From: Cerrena zonata | Taxonomy: Eukaryota; Basidiomycota; Agaricomycetes; Polyporales; Cerrenaceae | Direction of reading: 5' to 3' | Assembly: GCA_038087015.1 (NCBI GenBank) | Contig: JASBNA010000015.1 | Span: forward strand, 731,165 to 795,164 | Length of the DNA: 64,000 nucleotides | In this document: positions 9,285 to 18,921 of the stretch, piece after piece | Position numbering within the stretch: position 1 is the stretch's first letter | Layout: each line of letters starts with the position of its first letter | Translations under genes and position numbers: made by a program | Notes under the pieces: model-generated | Told to the model about the DNA's origin: nothing | Database searches by the model: none | What the model saw: the letters and a program-made list of their open reading frames with translations, nothing else

Positions 9285-11135
9285 ATGAGTTCAGGTCTTC
9301 GTAAGAGGATTGGAAAAGAACAGCCCTCGGATAAGGAAAGAGAGCAGGAGAAGACCAAGCGGACAGGCAAGCTACAATGGATGAATAAACGATTAAGTTT
9401 AATTCAATTGATAATTATAATATTCCCCATACGGCTTTTCAATGCGTTAACTTTGAAAACGTATTTCCAACCAGACGAGTATTACCAATGTCTCGAAGTG
9501 GCACACAGACTAGTATTTGGAACAGGGTATATTACGTGGGAATGGAGAGAGGAGCTTAGATCTGGGCTTCATCCATTGATCTATGCCATTGGGTATCAAA
9601 TTACCAAATATTTACCTGAGAAATGGGAAAGTGACTTGGTGGTTATAACACCCAAGGTGATGGGGGCAATAATAGCCACTATATCAGAAGTTGGACAATA
9701 CAAGTTTGTGCTCAATTATACTGAGAATAACTACTATATGGGACAATTAGTGATGTGGTTATCGATAATGAACCCATTTAATATGTATTTTATAACCCGG
9801 TCATTTTCCAATGGATTTGAAATGTGTTTGATTAGTTTGGGATTAAGTTTTTGGCCATGGGATTATCGACTTGATTACCGAAGATTGTCAATATCATGTT
9901 TTATTGGATTTATGAGTATTTTGATTAGACCAACCAATGGGATAATCTGGGGGTTCTTAGGAGTTGAGTTTTTGATGAGGAAATATCCCGTGGAACCATT
10001 TTCGAAGCTAATTAAATTGGTGGGGGTTCTTATAATTGAATTTGGTTTTGTTTTGGGAATTAATATTGGTATTGATTATTATTTTTATAAAGTTATCACC
10101 ATTCCAATCTATAATTTTTTTGAGTTTAATGTGATTAAGAATTTATCAATATTCTATGGGGTAGCACCATGGCATTTCCATATATTTCAAAGTATTCCAA
10201 TACTATTAATGACTTATTTACCATTTTTCCTTCATTCGTTTACATTGAAAAGATACCGGAACCTACATCAATTAGTCTTAATCGTTGTAATTGGGTTTCT
10301 GATGATATCCCATAAAGAGTTCCGCTTCTTATACCCAATTCAACCAATACTCATATTATTGGTTGCCGGTTCAATTAATCAATTGCAAAATATCAAGATT
10401 TTAGTATACGCAATTATACTAATTAATATTTTAATTGGAGTATTTTTCACTCAAATACACGAACGAGGAGTTATTGACGTTGTTAATTTAATAAAAGAAG
10501 ATTCTAGCATTAAATCAGTTGGGATTTTAACTCCATGCCATTCTACACCATGGCAAAGTCATTTACATCGGAAAGACCTCGAATTCAATCAAAAGACAAT
10601 TTGGAGTTTAACTTGTGAACCACCATTACATTTAAACAAGGGTAATTTGGAAACCATATTAAACTATCGAGATGAATCCGATCAATTTTATGATAATCCG
10701 ATTGGTTTTATTGAATCGAAATTGCCCCAAATTTCGGAGCCAAAAGCGGACTCGATGCAAAAATCCCCAGGAAACAAACAAGATCGAATTTCTGGAGAAA
10801 TTGAAACTGCACAAACAACGGACTCGAGCTTAAGCCCGAAGCAATTTCTCCGGGACAATCACCAAGATTCACGGAGTCGTAATAGATTCGGCGCCGAGAT
10901 GTCAAACCCAACACTAGATTTCGACCTTCAACAGTCCGAGAATCAACAGTCCGAGCCTCAACAGAAGACCAATTTCCAATGGCCTCAAAGACTAATCATT
11001 TTTGCACCTTTGGAATCTTTCATGGACGAAATTCTCGCGGGTCATTATACAAAGTGCCATCGTTTATTCAACCTGTATTTCCACTGGGACAATCGAAGAA
11101 ACGGTGACATAATAGTCTATTGCAAGAACGAATAA
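9285..11135 (+). CDS. GPI10: GPI mannosyltransferase III
   Basis: This ER multi-spanning mannosyltransferase (GT22, PIG-B family) adds the third mannose to the GPI anchor precursor. The luminal loop after the first membrane segment has the family signature TYFQPDEYYQCLEVAH followed by TWEWREELRSGLHP (about residues 60-105). Several hydrophobic segments follow to about residue 390, then the HKEFRFLYP block. Length is 616 aa. A Ser/Gln-rich insert of about 80 residues (about 485-565) precedes the conserved C-terminal block (WPQRLIIFAPLE). Two CTG codons sit at informative places: 10299, where family members carry Ser in a YS...HKE motif, and 11073. A poly-A run of 18 lies in the shared promoter with RIM13. 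Confidence 0.92.
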   Translation: MSSGLRKRIGKEQPSDKEREQEKTKRTGKLQWMNKRLSLIQLIIIIFPIRLFNALTLKTYFQPDEYYQCLEVAHRLVFGTGYITWEWREELRSGLHPLIYAIGYQITKYLPEKWESDLVVITPKVMGAIIATISEVGQYKFVLNYTENNYYMGQLVMWLSIMNPFNMYFITRSFSNGFEMCLISLGLSFWPWDYRLDYRRLSISCFIGFMSILIRPTNGIIWGFLGVEFLMRKYPVEPFSKLIKLVGVLIIEFGFVLGINIGIDYYFYKVITIPIYNFFEFNVIKNLSIFYGVAPWHFHIFQSIPILLMTYLPFFLHSFTLKRYRNLHQLVLIVVIGFLMISHKEFRFLYPIQPILILLVAGSINQLQNIKILVYAIILINILIGVFFTQIHERGVIDVVNLIKEDSSIKSVGILTPCHSTPWQSHLHRKDLEFNQKTIWSLTCEPPLHLNKGNLETILNYRDESDQFYDNPIGFIESKLPQISEPKADSMQKSPGNKQDRISGEIETAQTTDSSLSPKQFLRDNHQDSRSRNRFGAEMSNPTLDFDLQQSENQQSEPQQKTNFQWPQRLIIFAPLESFMDEILAGHYTKCHRLFNLYFHWDNRRNGDIIVYCKNE

Positions 11136-11897
11136 GAAAGAAAGAGAGAAAATAACATAGTAGACCCGGGAATTATAATGATACAAAACCTATAAACTCC
11201 GAATAGTCACAATTACATTTCATTTTTATTCACCATTACATTATGTTTTATTCACAATTACATAGACAAATACAAGTACACGTACCATTACCTTTCCAGT
11301 CTCAAACAGGCTTTACGTCATATCATTGAGACTCATGGAGCTAGGAGCTTTTGTAATAGGTGTTAAGACCCTCGGATATACTAGGAAGGTAATAATCCGA
11401 ATCTCGTTTATTGAAGTCCACCTCAGCATCTACTGTGCTCAGTATCTCAGTATCTCAGTATAACAGCCCAGTACAACAGCTCAGTACAACAGCCCAGTAC
11501 AACAGCCCAGTACAACAGCCCAGTACAACAGCCCAGTACGACAGCAGTAACAGCTGACTCGTACAATCAGACCAGGCCATCTCAATCACAATACAAGTCT
11601 GAGCACCTGATACCAAGGTCGCATTCTTTGAGCAGATGATTTTTTTTTTTGGTGGGCTTTTTTTTTTGTTTTGTTAGCGAGTTTCCTTTTTTTCGCATTG
11701 TTTGGCACGGTTTGCGGTTGTTCCATCACAAGGTGCAAAAAATGCTAAATTAGTTTTTCAGATCGGAAATTCTGCTTCGCTATACTGATTAGGATTGCCT
11801 TGGGTATAAATAACCAGGGAATTCTCCATTTGAATGGGATTTAGTTATTTTATTTCCCATCATTAAATACTTTAAATACTTATTATACTAATAAAAA
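11136..11897 (+). promoter_or_regulatory. ADH1 promoter region
   Basis: This is a 760 bp gene-free region upstream of ADH1. It contains a 13-bp minisatellite (11464-11541), T-rich tracts at 11640-11690 and a clear TATA box (TATAAATA, 11805-11812) about 90 bp before the ATG. The leader ends with an A-rich context (TAATAAAAAATG), as is usual for very highly expressed yeast genes. Confidence 0.75.
11464..11541. repeat. 13-bp tandem repeat, 6 copies
   Basis: Six head-to-tail copies of a 13-mer, CAGCCCAGTACAA, are present with one substitution in copy 2 (C to T) and one in copy 6. Shorter degenerate units (CAGTATCT) occur just upstream at 11440-11462. The array lies about 360 bp upstream of the ADH1 start. 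Confidence 0.9.
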
Positions 11898-12950
11898 ATG
11901 TCTGTTGAAATTCCAAAAACTCAAAAAGCTGTTATTTTTGAAACTAATGGTGGTCCATTAGAATATAAAACCATTGATGTTCCAACTCCAAAAGATAACG
12001 AAATTTTAATTAACATCAAATACTCTGGTGTTTGTCATACCGATTTACACGCTTGGAAAGGTGATTGGCCTTTAGATACCAAATTACCTTTAGTTGGTGG
12101 TCATGAAGGTGCTGGTGTTGTTGTTGGTATGGGTAAAAATGTTAGAGGATGGAAAGTTGGTGATTTAGCTGGGGTTAAATGGTTGAATGGTTCATGTCTT
12201 TCTTGTGAATTCTGTCAACACTCTGATGAATCTAATTGTCCAGAAGCTGACTTATCTGGTTACACCCATGATGGTTCTTTCCAAGAATACTGTACTGCTG
12301 ATGCTATTCAAGCTGCCAGAGTTCCTCAAGGTTCTGATTTAGCTCAAGTTGCTCCAATCTTATGTGCTGGTATTACTGTTTATAAAGCCTTGAAAACTGC
12401 CGATGTTTCTCCAGGTCAATGGGTTTGTATTTCTGGTGCTGCCGGTGGTTTAGGTTCTTTAGCTGTTCAATATGCTAAAGCCATGGGTTTAAGAGTTGTT
12501 GGTATTGATGGTGGTGAAGGTAAAGAAGATTTTGCTAAACAAATGGGTTGTGAAGCCTTTGTTGATTTCACCAAATCAAAAGATATTGTTGCTGATGTTA
12601 AAAAGGCTACCGATGGTGGTCCTCATGGTGTTATTAACGTTTCTGTTTCTGAACGTGCCATTTCTCAATCAGTTGACTATGTCAGACCAACCGGTACCGT
12701 TGTTTTAGTTGGTTTACCAGCTGGTGCTCAAGTTAAAACCCCAGTCTTTGATGCCGTTGTCAAATCCGTTTCTATTAGAGGTTCTTACGTTGGTAACAGA
12801 GCTGATTCTGCCGAAGCCATTGATTTCTTCTCTAGAGGTTTGGTTAGTTGTCCAATTAAAATCGTTGGTCTTTCCGAATTACCACACATTTATGAATTAA
12901 TGGAACAAGGTAAAATCTTGGGTAGATACGTTGTTGATACTACTAAATAA
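11898..12950 (+). CDS. ADH1: Cytosolic zinc alcohol dehydrogenase
   Basis: This is a medium-chain Zn-dependent alcohol dehydrogenase that interconverts acetaldehyde/ethanol with NAD(H) in fermentation. Catalytic zinc ligands are Cys46 (GVCHTD), His69 (GGHEGAG) and Cys156 (ILCAGI). Structural zinc ligands are Cys100, Cys103, Cys106 and Cys114. The Rossmann motif [10 protein letters not shown] is at 180-189, and Asp204 (GIDGG) indicates NAD preference. Length of 350 aa with no presequence implies the cytosolic isozyme. Codon use is extreme: leucines are TTA, TTG or CTT, and I see no in-frame CTG. This and the strong TATA box fit one of the most expressed genes of the genome. ADH1 versus a cytosolic ADH2 paralogue cannot be decided here. 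The gene converges with ATG16. Confidence 0.92.
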   Translation: MSVEIPKTQKAVIFETNGGPLEYKTIDVPTPKDNEILINIKYSGVCHTDLHAWKGDWPLDTKLPLVGGHEGAGVVVGMGKNVRGWKVGDLAGVKWLNGSCLSCEFCQHSDESNCPEADLSGYTHDGSFQEYCTADAIQAARVPQGSDLAQVAPILCAGITVYKALKTADVSPGQWVCISGAAGGLGSLAVQYAKAMGLRVVGIDGGEGKEDFAKQMGCEAFVDFTKSKDIVADVKKATDGGPHGVINVSVSERAISQSVDYVRPTGTVVLVGLPAGAQVKTPVFDAVVKSVSIRGSYVGNRADSAEAIDFFSRGLVSCPIKIVGLSELPHIYELMEQGKILGRYVVDTTK

Positions 12951-13044
12951 TCTTACATATTTCACTTTTATAAACTTTTTTATTTTAATCCTCTTTTTCT
13001 TATGAGTCATGTTTTATAGTTGAATTTAATTTTTCATACTTTTG

Positions 13045-13644
13045 TTAATTATCGTTTGTACTTTGATTCTTGGTTGTTTCTAAGAACTGATTGGCATCGT
13101 TGAGTTTTTCTGCATCTTCCTTAACCTTATCCATCCATCTTTTTATCAATGATTCATTTTCGTTCTTCAACTGTTTTATTTGATCGTTTAATACGTTATT
13201 TTGAATTTGATTTATTAAATTCTCATCATTGATTATCTCAATTGTTTTATTCTTTTCTTTAATCTCCTCTTGTAGATTATTGATCTTTTGAGTCAAGTTA
13301 CTAATCCTTGATTCTAATTGTTCATTCACCCTATTCATTTTCTTCTCCTTTATTTCATATTTTTCGATATTTATTGTAGATTGGTTCAAGCTGCTGATCA
13401 CTGATTCATTCTCCAACTTGAGCAATTCAATTTGTTCATTCAATTGATTATTTATATTTTGTCTAGTTTCATCTTCAATCCCAGTTAACGATGGTGACGG
13501 TGAGTTAGATCTTATTTTCTCTTGATTATTACAAACTTGACTTAATTTGGCAAACGCTTTGAAATAATGCGAATCCTTCTTTTCATATACATCTCTTATA
13601 TCAAGTTTCCGTAGTATATCTTCACTCCATATTGGTTCAGCCAT
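13045..13644 (-). CDS. ATG16: Autophagy protein ATG16
   Basis: This is probably Atg16, which dimerises through a coiled coil and binds Atg5-Atg12 to form the Atg8-lipidating complex at the phagophore. The ATG giving MAEPIWSEDILRKLDIRD is the likely start; the 14 codons upstream begin with GTG. The N-terminal helix (about residues 3-35) corresponds to the Atg5-binding region. Residues about 75-190 form a long heptad-rich coiled coil ending in SLIKRWMDKVKEDAEKLNDA, close to the ELVxRWM...ADxMN block of fungal Atg16. Length of 199 aa is intermediate between S. cerevisiae (150 aa) and filamentous fungi. It is divergent from the next gene over about 200 bp. Confidence 0.8.
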   Translation of the reverse strand: MAEPIWSEDILRKLDIRDVYEKKDSHYFKAFAKLSQVCNNQEKIRSNSPSPSLTGIEDETRQNINNQLNEQIELLKLENESVISSLNQSTINIEKYEIKEKKMNRVNEQLESRISNLTQKINNLQEEIKEKNKTIEIINDENLINQIQNNVLNDQIKQLKNENESLIKRWMDKVKEDAEKLNDANQFLETTKNQSTNDN

Positions 13645-13847
13645 TTTTAATGATAATGTTAGTTGCTTATCGGAAAATCTGCTCACACGGGATTTAGCTC
13701 CTACTTAAAAATCCATACCCACGCGATTCTCAAACCCTAACAAAGGGATATTTTCACGTATAGATAAACCTAGTTATAAATAAAACTTGTTATAAACAAA
13801 CCATAAAAGCCAATACAAATTTCCATATATCATATGTTCTGAAAGGA

Positions 13848-15908
13848 ATGTCAAATCAAGATTTGGATAGTAAGTGGTATACACTAGCCAGATATAATCC
13901 GATTAAGAATATGGATCAAATAACTGAAAATAATGAAGCTAATGGAATAGAATCTGAATCAATATCCGATAAAACCCCGGCATCGATAAAAGAAACCAAT
14001 AACCAAAGCATCAATTGGTGGTACTGGGCCACCAGTAATAAGAATGAAGAAGAAAGTAAAGATAAGGATCCACAAGAGCAACATATGGGACAAGCAACCA
14101 TTGAAGAGTCAAGTACTGAAGTTACTGCTGATAATTGGAATTCATGGGTTAGTCCTTATAAAATCATGGGCTATTTATACAAGCCTACTGAAGAACAACA
14201 ACAAGAAGAACAAACGCCATTACTTGGGATATTTCGACTGGCTGTTGACGATAAGAAAGAGCAAACCTGGTGGTCATGGATGTGGGGGCAAAATCAACCA
14301 GAAGTAGAAGAAGAGGAAGAAGAAGGAGAAGATGAGAATAACGCAGAGCTATTTCGAAGGGCCAAAGCAAGTATTGAAAATAGTAAGAACTCATCTCATT
14401 ATGCAATTAAGAATATCAATAAGGATTTTGAATTATCGGTTAGTAATACCGAAACCGAGATGCAACCGGTTAAGTTTCGAACGAAAAAGAGACCAATCAC
14501 CCCGAATGAGTTACAAGAGAGTGTTATCAAGAGTGAAGATAGCCCAACTAGTAGTGTGAATGAGGTGATACCCAAATTCGAAGAGAATTTCCGGCAAATA
14601 ACCTGGAGGACACAACTTCGCTTACTTGGAGAGCATTTGATTTATCGCGAGCGGTCATCGGAAAGACATTTGTACCAGTGTGACCAGAGTAAGATGAAGC
14701 CCATGAAAAAAGTTGTTATAATTGGGGTGCATAGTTTTTTACCGATCAAGATGGTACGAACGATGATTGGTGAAAGCACCGGGAATTCCAATGCGTACGT
14801 GAAGCAAGCCAGAGAAGCGGTTAGGCAGTGGATGGAGGAGCACGACGAAGAGAGCGATATCGTGACCATTGCATTAGAAGGAGAAGGGTTGATTGAAGAA
14901 CGGGTGGAGGAGAGTTTCAAGCTCTTGAATAATTGGCGGAAAACGATTGAAGCAAGTGATTTATTGATAGTGGTTGGGCATTTACAAGGAAGTTTAATTG
15001 GAATACGATTATTAGAGAACATCCTCGACTCGTATAAGATGAAAAAAGAGGCAAAAGTTGGAATGATGAGCATGAACGGGGTGAATTGTGGGCCGTTTGC
15101 CAATCTCAGCAACAAGTTGGTGATCCGAGCATACACCAGCGAAGAAAACGACATTATAAATGAACTATTTGAAATGAGCAAGAGGGCAAGTAAACTTGGC
15201 GCTCGAATCGAATTGAGTATGGCCAAATTGATTCAACACAACGTCAAGATCGTATTCAGTGGTAAGATGAACGAGATGTTTATTCCGATGTATTCCAGTT
15301 TAAACATGAATATCGAACACATGAATATTTACCGAATGATCTACTTCAATGGAGAAACACCGCAATTCCTCAAACAACTAATGAAAATCATTCTCCTAGT
15401 TAAGAACTACGGCTACAGCGACCACAATTTGATCAAAGACTTGAGTGAAAAATTTCGCAACAACAGCACCGGAGAAATATTCAATCAACCAGTAATCTAT
15501 CAAGAGTCAATCAAATTCATCTTACAAACCACCAACTACCAACAAGCCAAACCTTTGGCCAAACCCTCGAATACATTAGAAAGCATACATAAGAACCTGG
15601 TTGGCTCCGGTGTTAGCAAAGTTAGCTCATTATCCATTTATAATCCCGAAATGAATTCCCCAGTTAATGATTCCAGTATCAATAACGGTGCGGCTCAACC
15701 TCCCAACGAAATAAATCTCTACCATCTTCCCTGGAATGTACGGGGGTTAATCCAAGATCTAATCAGAATCAAAAACATCAACGGGGCCGACCTCATCACC
15801 GGGTTGATCGACAGCTACCGCGGGTGGGAACCCACCGCCAAACCCATGAAGGAGTTGAAACTAGTCTTTGAAGTCTTCGATACCGAACTCGATGAGTTGA
15901 TTATGTAA
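13848..15908 (+). CDS. Conserved fungal protein, YML020W-like, hydrolase-like fold
   Basis: The best guess is the fungal family of S. cerevisiae YML020W, a protein of unknown function (recalled from memory, not searched). The 686 aa protein has an acidic, Trp-rich N-terminal half (WWYWATSN, WWSWMWGQ; about residues 55-150) and a conserved C-terminal domain starting at KVVIIGVHSFLPIKMVR (about 288). The segment LLIVVGHLQGSLIG (about 371-384) looks like the nucleophile elbow of an alpha/beta hydrolase, but the serine position is Leu379 encoded by TTA, so catalysis is doubtful. The 3' half is more GC-rich than neighbouring genes. No signal peptide or membrane segment is obvious. Confidence 0.6.
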   Translation: MSNQDLDSKWYTLARYNPIKNMDQITENNEANGIESESISDKTPASIKETNNQSINWWYWATSNKNEEESKDKDPQEQHMGQATIEESSTEVTADNWNSWVSPYKIMGYLYKPTEEQQQEEQTPLLGIFRLAVDDKKEQTWWSWMWGQNQPEVEEEEEEGEDENNAELFRRAKASIENSKNSSHYAIKNINKDFELSVSNTETEMQPVKFRTKKRPITPNELQESVIKSEDSPTSSVNEVIPKFEENFRQITWRTQLRLLGEHLIYRERSSERHLYQCDQSKMKPMKKVVIIGVHSFLPIKMVRTMIGESTGNSNAYVKQAREAVRQWMEEHDEESDIVTIALEGEGLIEERVEESFKLLNNWRKTIEASDLLIVVGHLQGSLIGIRLLENILDSYKMKKEAKVGMMSMNGVNCGPFANLSNKLVIRAYTSEENDIINELFEMSKRASKLGARIELSMAKLIQHNVKIVFSGKMNEMFIPMYSSLNMNIEHMNIYRMIYFNGETPQFLKQLMKIILLVKNYGYSDHNLIKDLSEKFRNNSTGEIFNQPVIYQESIKFILQTTNYQQAKPLAKPSNTLESIHKNLVGSGVSKVSSLSIYNPEMNSPVNDSSINNGAAQPPNEINLYHLPWNVRGLIQDLIRIKNINGADLITGLIDSYRGWEPTAKPMKELKLVFEVFDTELDELIM

Positions 15909-16648
15909 AAACCGCCGGTCCGGTCTCCTGAGGCTTTCCCGGTCACGTGCAGGCACACCAAATTAACCTTTGCATCTGCATATGACAACGCGGACTTGTC
16001 ACTGGGACTTTGTTACTGGAAAGCCAATCATTCCGGGTCGATTCAAGCTGATGATGATGAAGGTCAAGACATGAGAAAGTATTAGCGACGCTAATCATCA
16101 CCTGGTTGCAAACACTGGATGGGTGGCTAATGACTCCAAAAGGGTTTAAGATTCGGCATTTTGGTAATACGAGAGATTGGTTTGGCTGTACAAAAAGGCA
16201 ATTCGAACGATCTGTAAATAGTTATCACCTTGACCCGATTAGCCTCACGTACACCTCGTAAACCACGGCACAATTTCACTGCTCTACTCTCTACTGTACT
16301 CTCTACTGTACTCTGTCTAGTATCTAGTGTACTTATAGTGTACTTATAGTGTACTTATAGTATCTTATAGTGTCTTATAGTGTCTTATAGTGTCTTATAG
16401 TGTACTGTACTTATGGTATGTACTTATGGTGTGTACTTATGCCGTACTGACCCATGCTGTACTGACCCATCCCAACGACTCTACACCATAGATACCTGGA
16501 ACCATCTTCACCTTAACACCATGCATGGGATTAAAAATAAAACAGCAGCTTAACAACGAACCGAAACAAAAGAAAATTTTGAACAGGCGAACGAAAAGCC
16601 TAACAAAAAAGAGCGAAAGCCTAACAAAACAAAAAAAAAAGAGGAAGG

Positions 16649-16689
<41 letters not shown>

Positions 16690-16784
16690 CAAAAAAAAGA
16701 ACAAAAAGGCAGCCATCCCCTGTTCCGTTCAACTTAATTCCTTTATTCATATCTATCCAAGATTAAAGACTTTTTTAGCTAGAG
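15909..16784. other. Repeat-bearing intergenic region upstream of PHO2
   Basis: This is an 876 bp gap with no convincing gene. It has a CACGTG box at 15944-15949, a patchwork of short tandem repeats (16280-16470) and an extremely A-rich strand from 16560 to 16720, including a long A run around 16650-16686, shortly before the PHO2 start at 16785. ORFs across the A tract encode poly-Lys or poly-Phe and are rejected. Confidence 0.65.
16280..16470. repeat. Cluster of short degenerate tandem repeats
   Basis: Successive blocks are visible: ACTCTCTACTGT units (16285-16315), an 11-mer TAGTGTACTTA repeated about three times (16325-16360), a 10-mer TAGTGTCTTA about three times (16360-16400), GTACTTATGGT variants, and a 15-mer GCCGTACTGACCCAT present twice with one change (16441-16470). 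The shared core GTACT suggests one evolving minisatellite. Confidence 0.8.
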
Positions 16785-18497
16785 ATGTCCCTGGAGGAAG
16801 CTGGTTCAACCAAGAGGACCAGAGCATCTGGAGAGGTATTGGAATACCTTATTCGGGAGTTTCATCAGAACCAAAATCCATCACCAGAAGTTAGAAAAGA
16901 GATAAGTGAACGAACTAACATGAGTGAAAAAGCAGTTAGGATCTGGTTTCAAAATAGAAGAGCCAAGGCCAGAAAAGTCGAGAAGTATGAACGAAACAGT
17001 TCGATGTCCGGGCCGTCAAGCAAAAAAATCGGAGCCATTAAGAATAGTGGCAGTATCCATAGTTCAAGATCCAATAGTTTAAGTTTACAGGATATCCAGC
17101 TGCAAATGAGTCCAAATAATTTATATTTGAACCAATATATTAATCAGTTACCAATTGAAATTAATGAAAAATATTGTTTTGTTGATATTCAATCATTATC
17201 GGTAGGATCATGGCAAAGAATTAAAACCGGATACCACGAAGAAAACATTTTGAAAAACAATTTGATCAATTTATCCCCATTTACCCTCAATAACATCATG
17301 AATAACGTTGACTTGTTGGTTATACTACTGAAAAAAAATTTAGAAATTAATTATTTTTTCAGTGCGATTTCAAATAATTCCAAAATTTTATTTCGAATTT
17401 TTTATCCAATTGATTCTATTTTAACTTGTTCTTTATTAGATAATAACTTGGATAAAGAAAATAATGAATTGAGATTAAGCTTAAGTCATAGCCCTAAGTT
17501 TTCGGTTTATTTTTTCAATGGAGTTAATTCAAATTCAAATCAATGGTCGCTTTGTGAAGATTTTAGTGAAAATCAACAAGTTAGTGCTGCTCACTCTTTT
17601 GATGTCGAACAAAATAATATTATCCCCCATGTTTTGGTTGGAGTGAAGAATTCTTTGGAATATTTAAATAATTTTATTTTAGAAAATAATCACTCCCAAC
17701 ATCATCCATTATCAAAAATCACTACTGGTAGTAATTACCCAATTGATGGAGAATCTCTTAATTATAGATTGAAAGGTTTATCTCCGTTAGGAGATTTTGA
17801 TTCTGATAACTCTCCAAATTCAATTACTTCAAATAATAGTCATCAAATTAATCATGAAACTTCCACAATTAGTAACCGTAATTCAAGAAGCTTTATTCCA
17901 ACTTCTTATCATCAAAATCATGATGATAATTTTAATTCTAATTCAAATATAATTTCTAATTCTAATTCTATTTCTAATTTTACTTCTTTAAAACATTCAA
18001 ATAAGAAAACTCCTTCTACGGCTCCAACTTCAACTTCAATTAATAATCTTGATTCAAATTATGATGATATCTTTAATTCAAATACTCCAGATTTTTTTTC
18101 AACAGTTCAAACTCCAACTTCTACCATCATGAATTATACTAAAACTTTCCCAAATAATCCTCCTTCTTCCACTACTGGTAGTACCTCCGGATTAATCGAC
18201 TCAAACTTAATTAATTCTCCTTCAACAAATATTAATTCTTACACTCATATTAATGACCCTCCAAATGATCAATTATTAGAAAATGATAATAACAATAATT
18301 TCTCCCTAAATGATCAATTACACCATACCGCTTTTGATTTATCTCTACATAATAATGATTTAGATAATTCAAATCAAAATCAAAACTTTAATTTGGACGG
18401 GTTTGGTATAACTAGTCCTGGCTCAAATAATGACGCTAGCACGAATGGTAATACTCAAGTTGACAGTTTTATTGATTTTAATTCTCATTACCAATAA
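16785..18497 (+). CDS. PHO2: Homeodomain transcription factor PHO2/GRF10
   Basis: This homeobox factor is the likely orthologue of PHO2 (GRF10 in Candida), which co-activates phosphate-starvation and purine genes with Pho4 and Bas1. The homeodomain occupies about residues 9-68, starting KRTRASGEVLEYL and ending with the recognition helix VRIWFQNRRAKARK (51-64), carrying the invariant Trp, Phe, Asn and Arg. A second conserved block (about 125-250, FVDIQSLSVGSWQRIKTG) resembles the central PHO2 domain. The rest is Asn/Ser-rich and disordered. Length of 570 aa matches PHO2 (559 aa). Codons are AT-rich, with heavy AAT use. A PHO-regulon promoter (VTC4) is in the same window. Confidence 0.82.
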   Translation: MSLEEAGSTKRTRASGEVLEYLIREFHQNQNPSPEVRKEISERTNMSEKAVRIWFQNRRAKARKVEKYERNSSMSGPSSKKIGAIKNSGSIHSSRSNSLSLQDIQLQMSPNNLYLNQYINQLPIEINEKYCFVDIQSLSVGSWQRIKTGYHEENILKNNLINLSPFTLNNIMNNVDLLVILLKKNLEINYFFSAISNNSKILFRIFYPIDSILTCSLLDNNLDKENNELRLSLSHSPKFSVYFFNGVNSNSNQWSLCEDFSENQQVSAAHSFDVEQNNIIPHVLVGVKNSLEYLNNFILENNHSQHHPLSKITTGSNYPIDGESLNYRLKGLSPLGDFDSDNSPNSITSNNSHQINHETSTISNRNSRSFIPTSYHQNHDDNFNSNSNIISNSNSISNFTSLKHSNKKTPSTAPTSTSINNLDSNYDDIFNSNTPDFFSTVQTPTSTIMNYTKTFPNNPPSSTTGSTSGLIDSNLINSPSTNINSYTHINDPPNDQLLENDNNNNFSLNDQLHHTAFDLSLHNNDLDNSNQNQNFNLDGFGITSPGSNNDASTNGNTQVDSFIDFNSHYQ

Positions 18498-18921
18498 TCT
18501 TTTCCTGGAAGGCCTTATGTTTAATGAATGTTTGTTTTCTCTTCAACACTTTACTTCTTCAATCTTGTTCAACCATGTTCTTTGTCTTTATTTCTTGCAT
18601 TCTTTTCTCCTACCTCGTGTATCTCTCCATCCTTTTTTTTTTAAAAAAAGAATTCTTTCTATAGAAATGAAATATTTATTCGTAAATCCCCCTGCAACTG
18701 CATTGTTCCACTCGCAGTTTCATCTTGCTTAAACTTACCCTATAAAGTCCAACCATTGTTTCCAGTATATCACCAGTTTATCGTATTTGCAGCCTTTGGA
18801 GGACGATCACGTGAACATTTTCCCTCCATTATTGTGGTGGACACGTCCCGAGTATGGGAAGTGAAAAAAAAAGGAAAAGTCGTACTACTATTCCATTAGC
18901 TTTTACTCTTGGACTCCCATA
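18498..18921. promoter_or_regulatory. PHO2 3' flank and MSS2-like promoter with TCACGTGA
   Basis: The PHO2 3' flank has an inverted T/A run (TTTTTTTTTT then AAAAAAA, about 18630-18648). A full palindrome TCACGTGA (18807-18814), the preferred site class of Cbf1, sits about 108 bp before the next ATG. There is no gene. Confidence 0.5.

Noticed and set aside
11464..11541. Possible CRISPR-like array (also 49520-49783 and 62702-62859)
   Set aside because: Units are directly adjacent with no unique spacers; the context is eukaryotic nuclear DNA. These are minisatellites.
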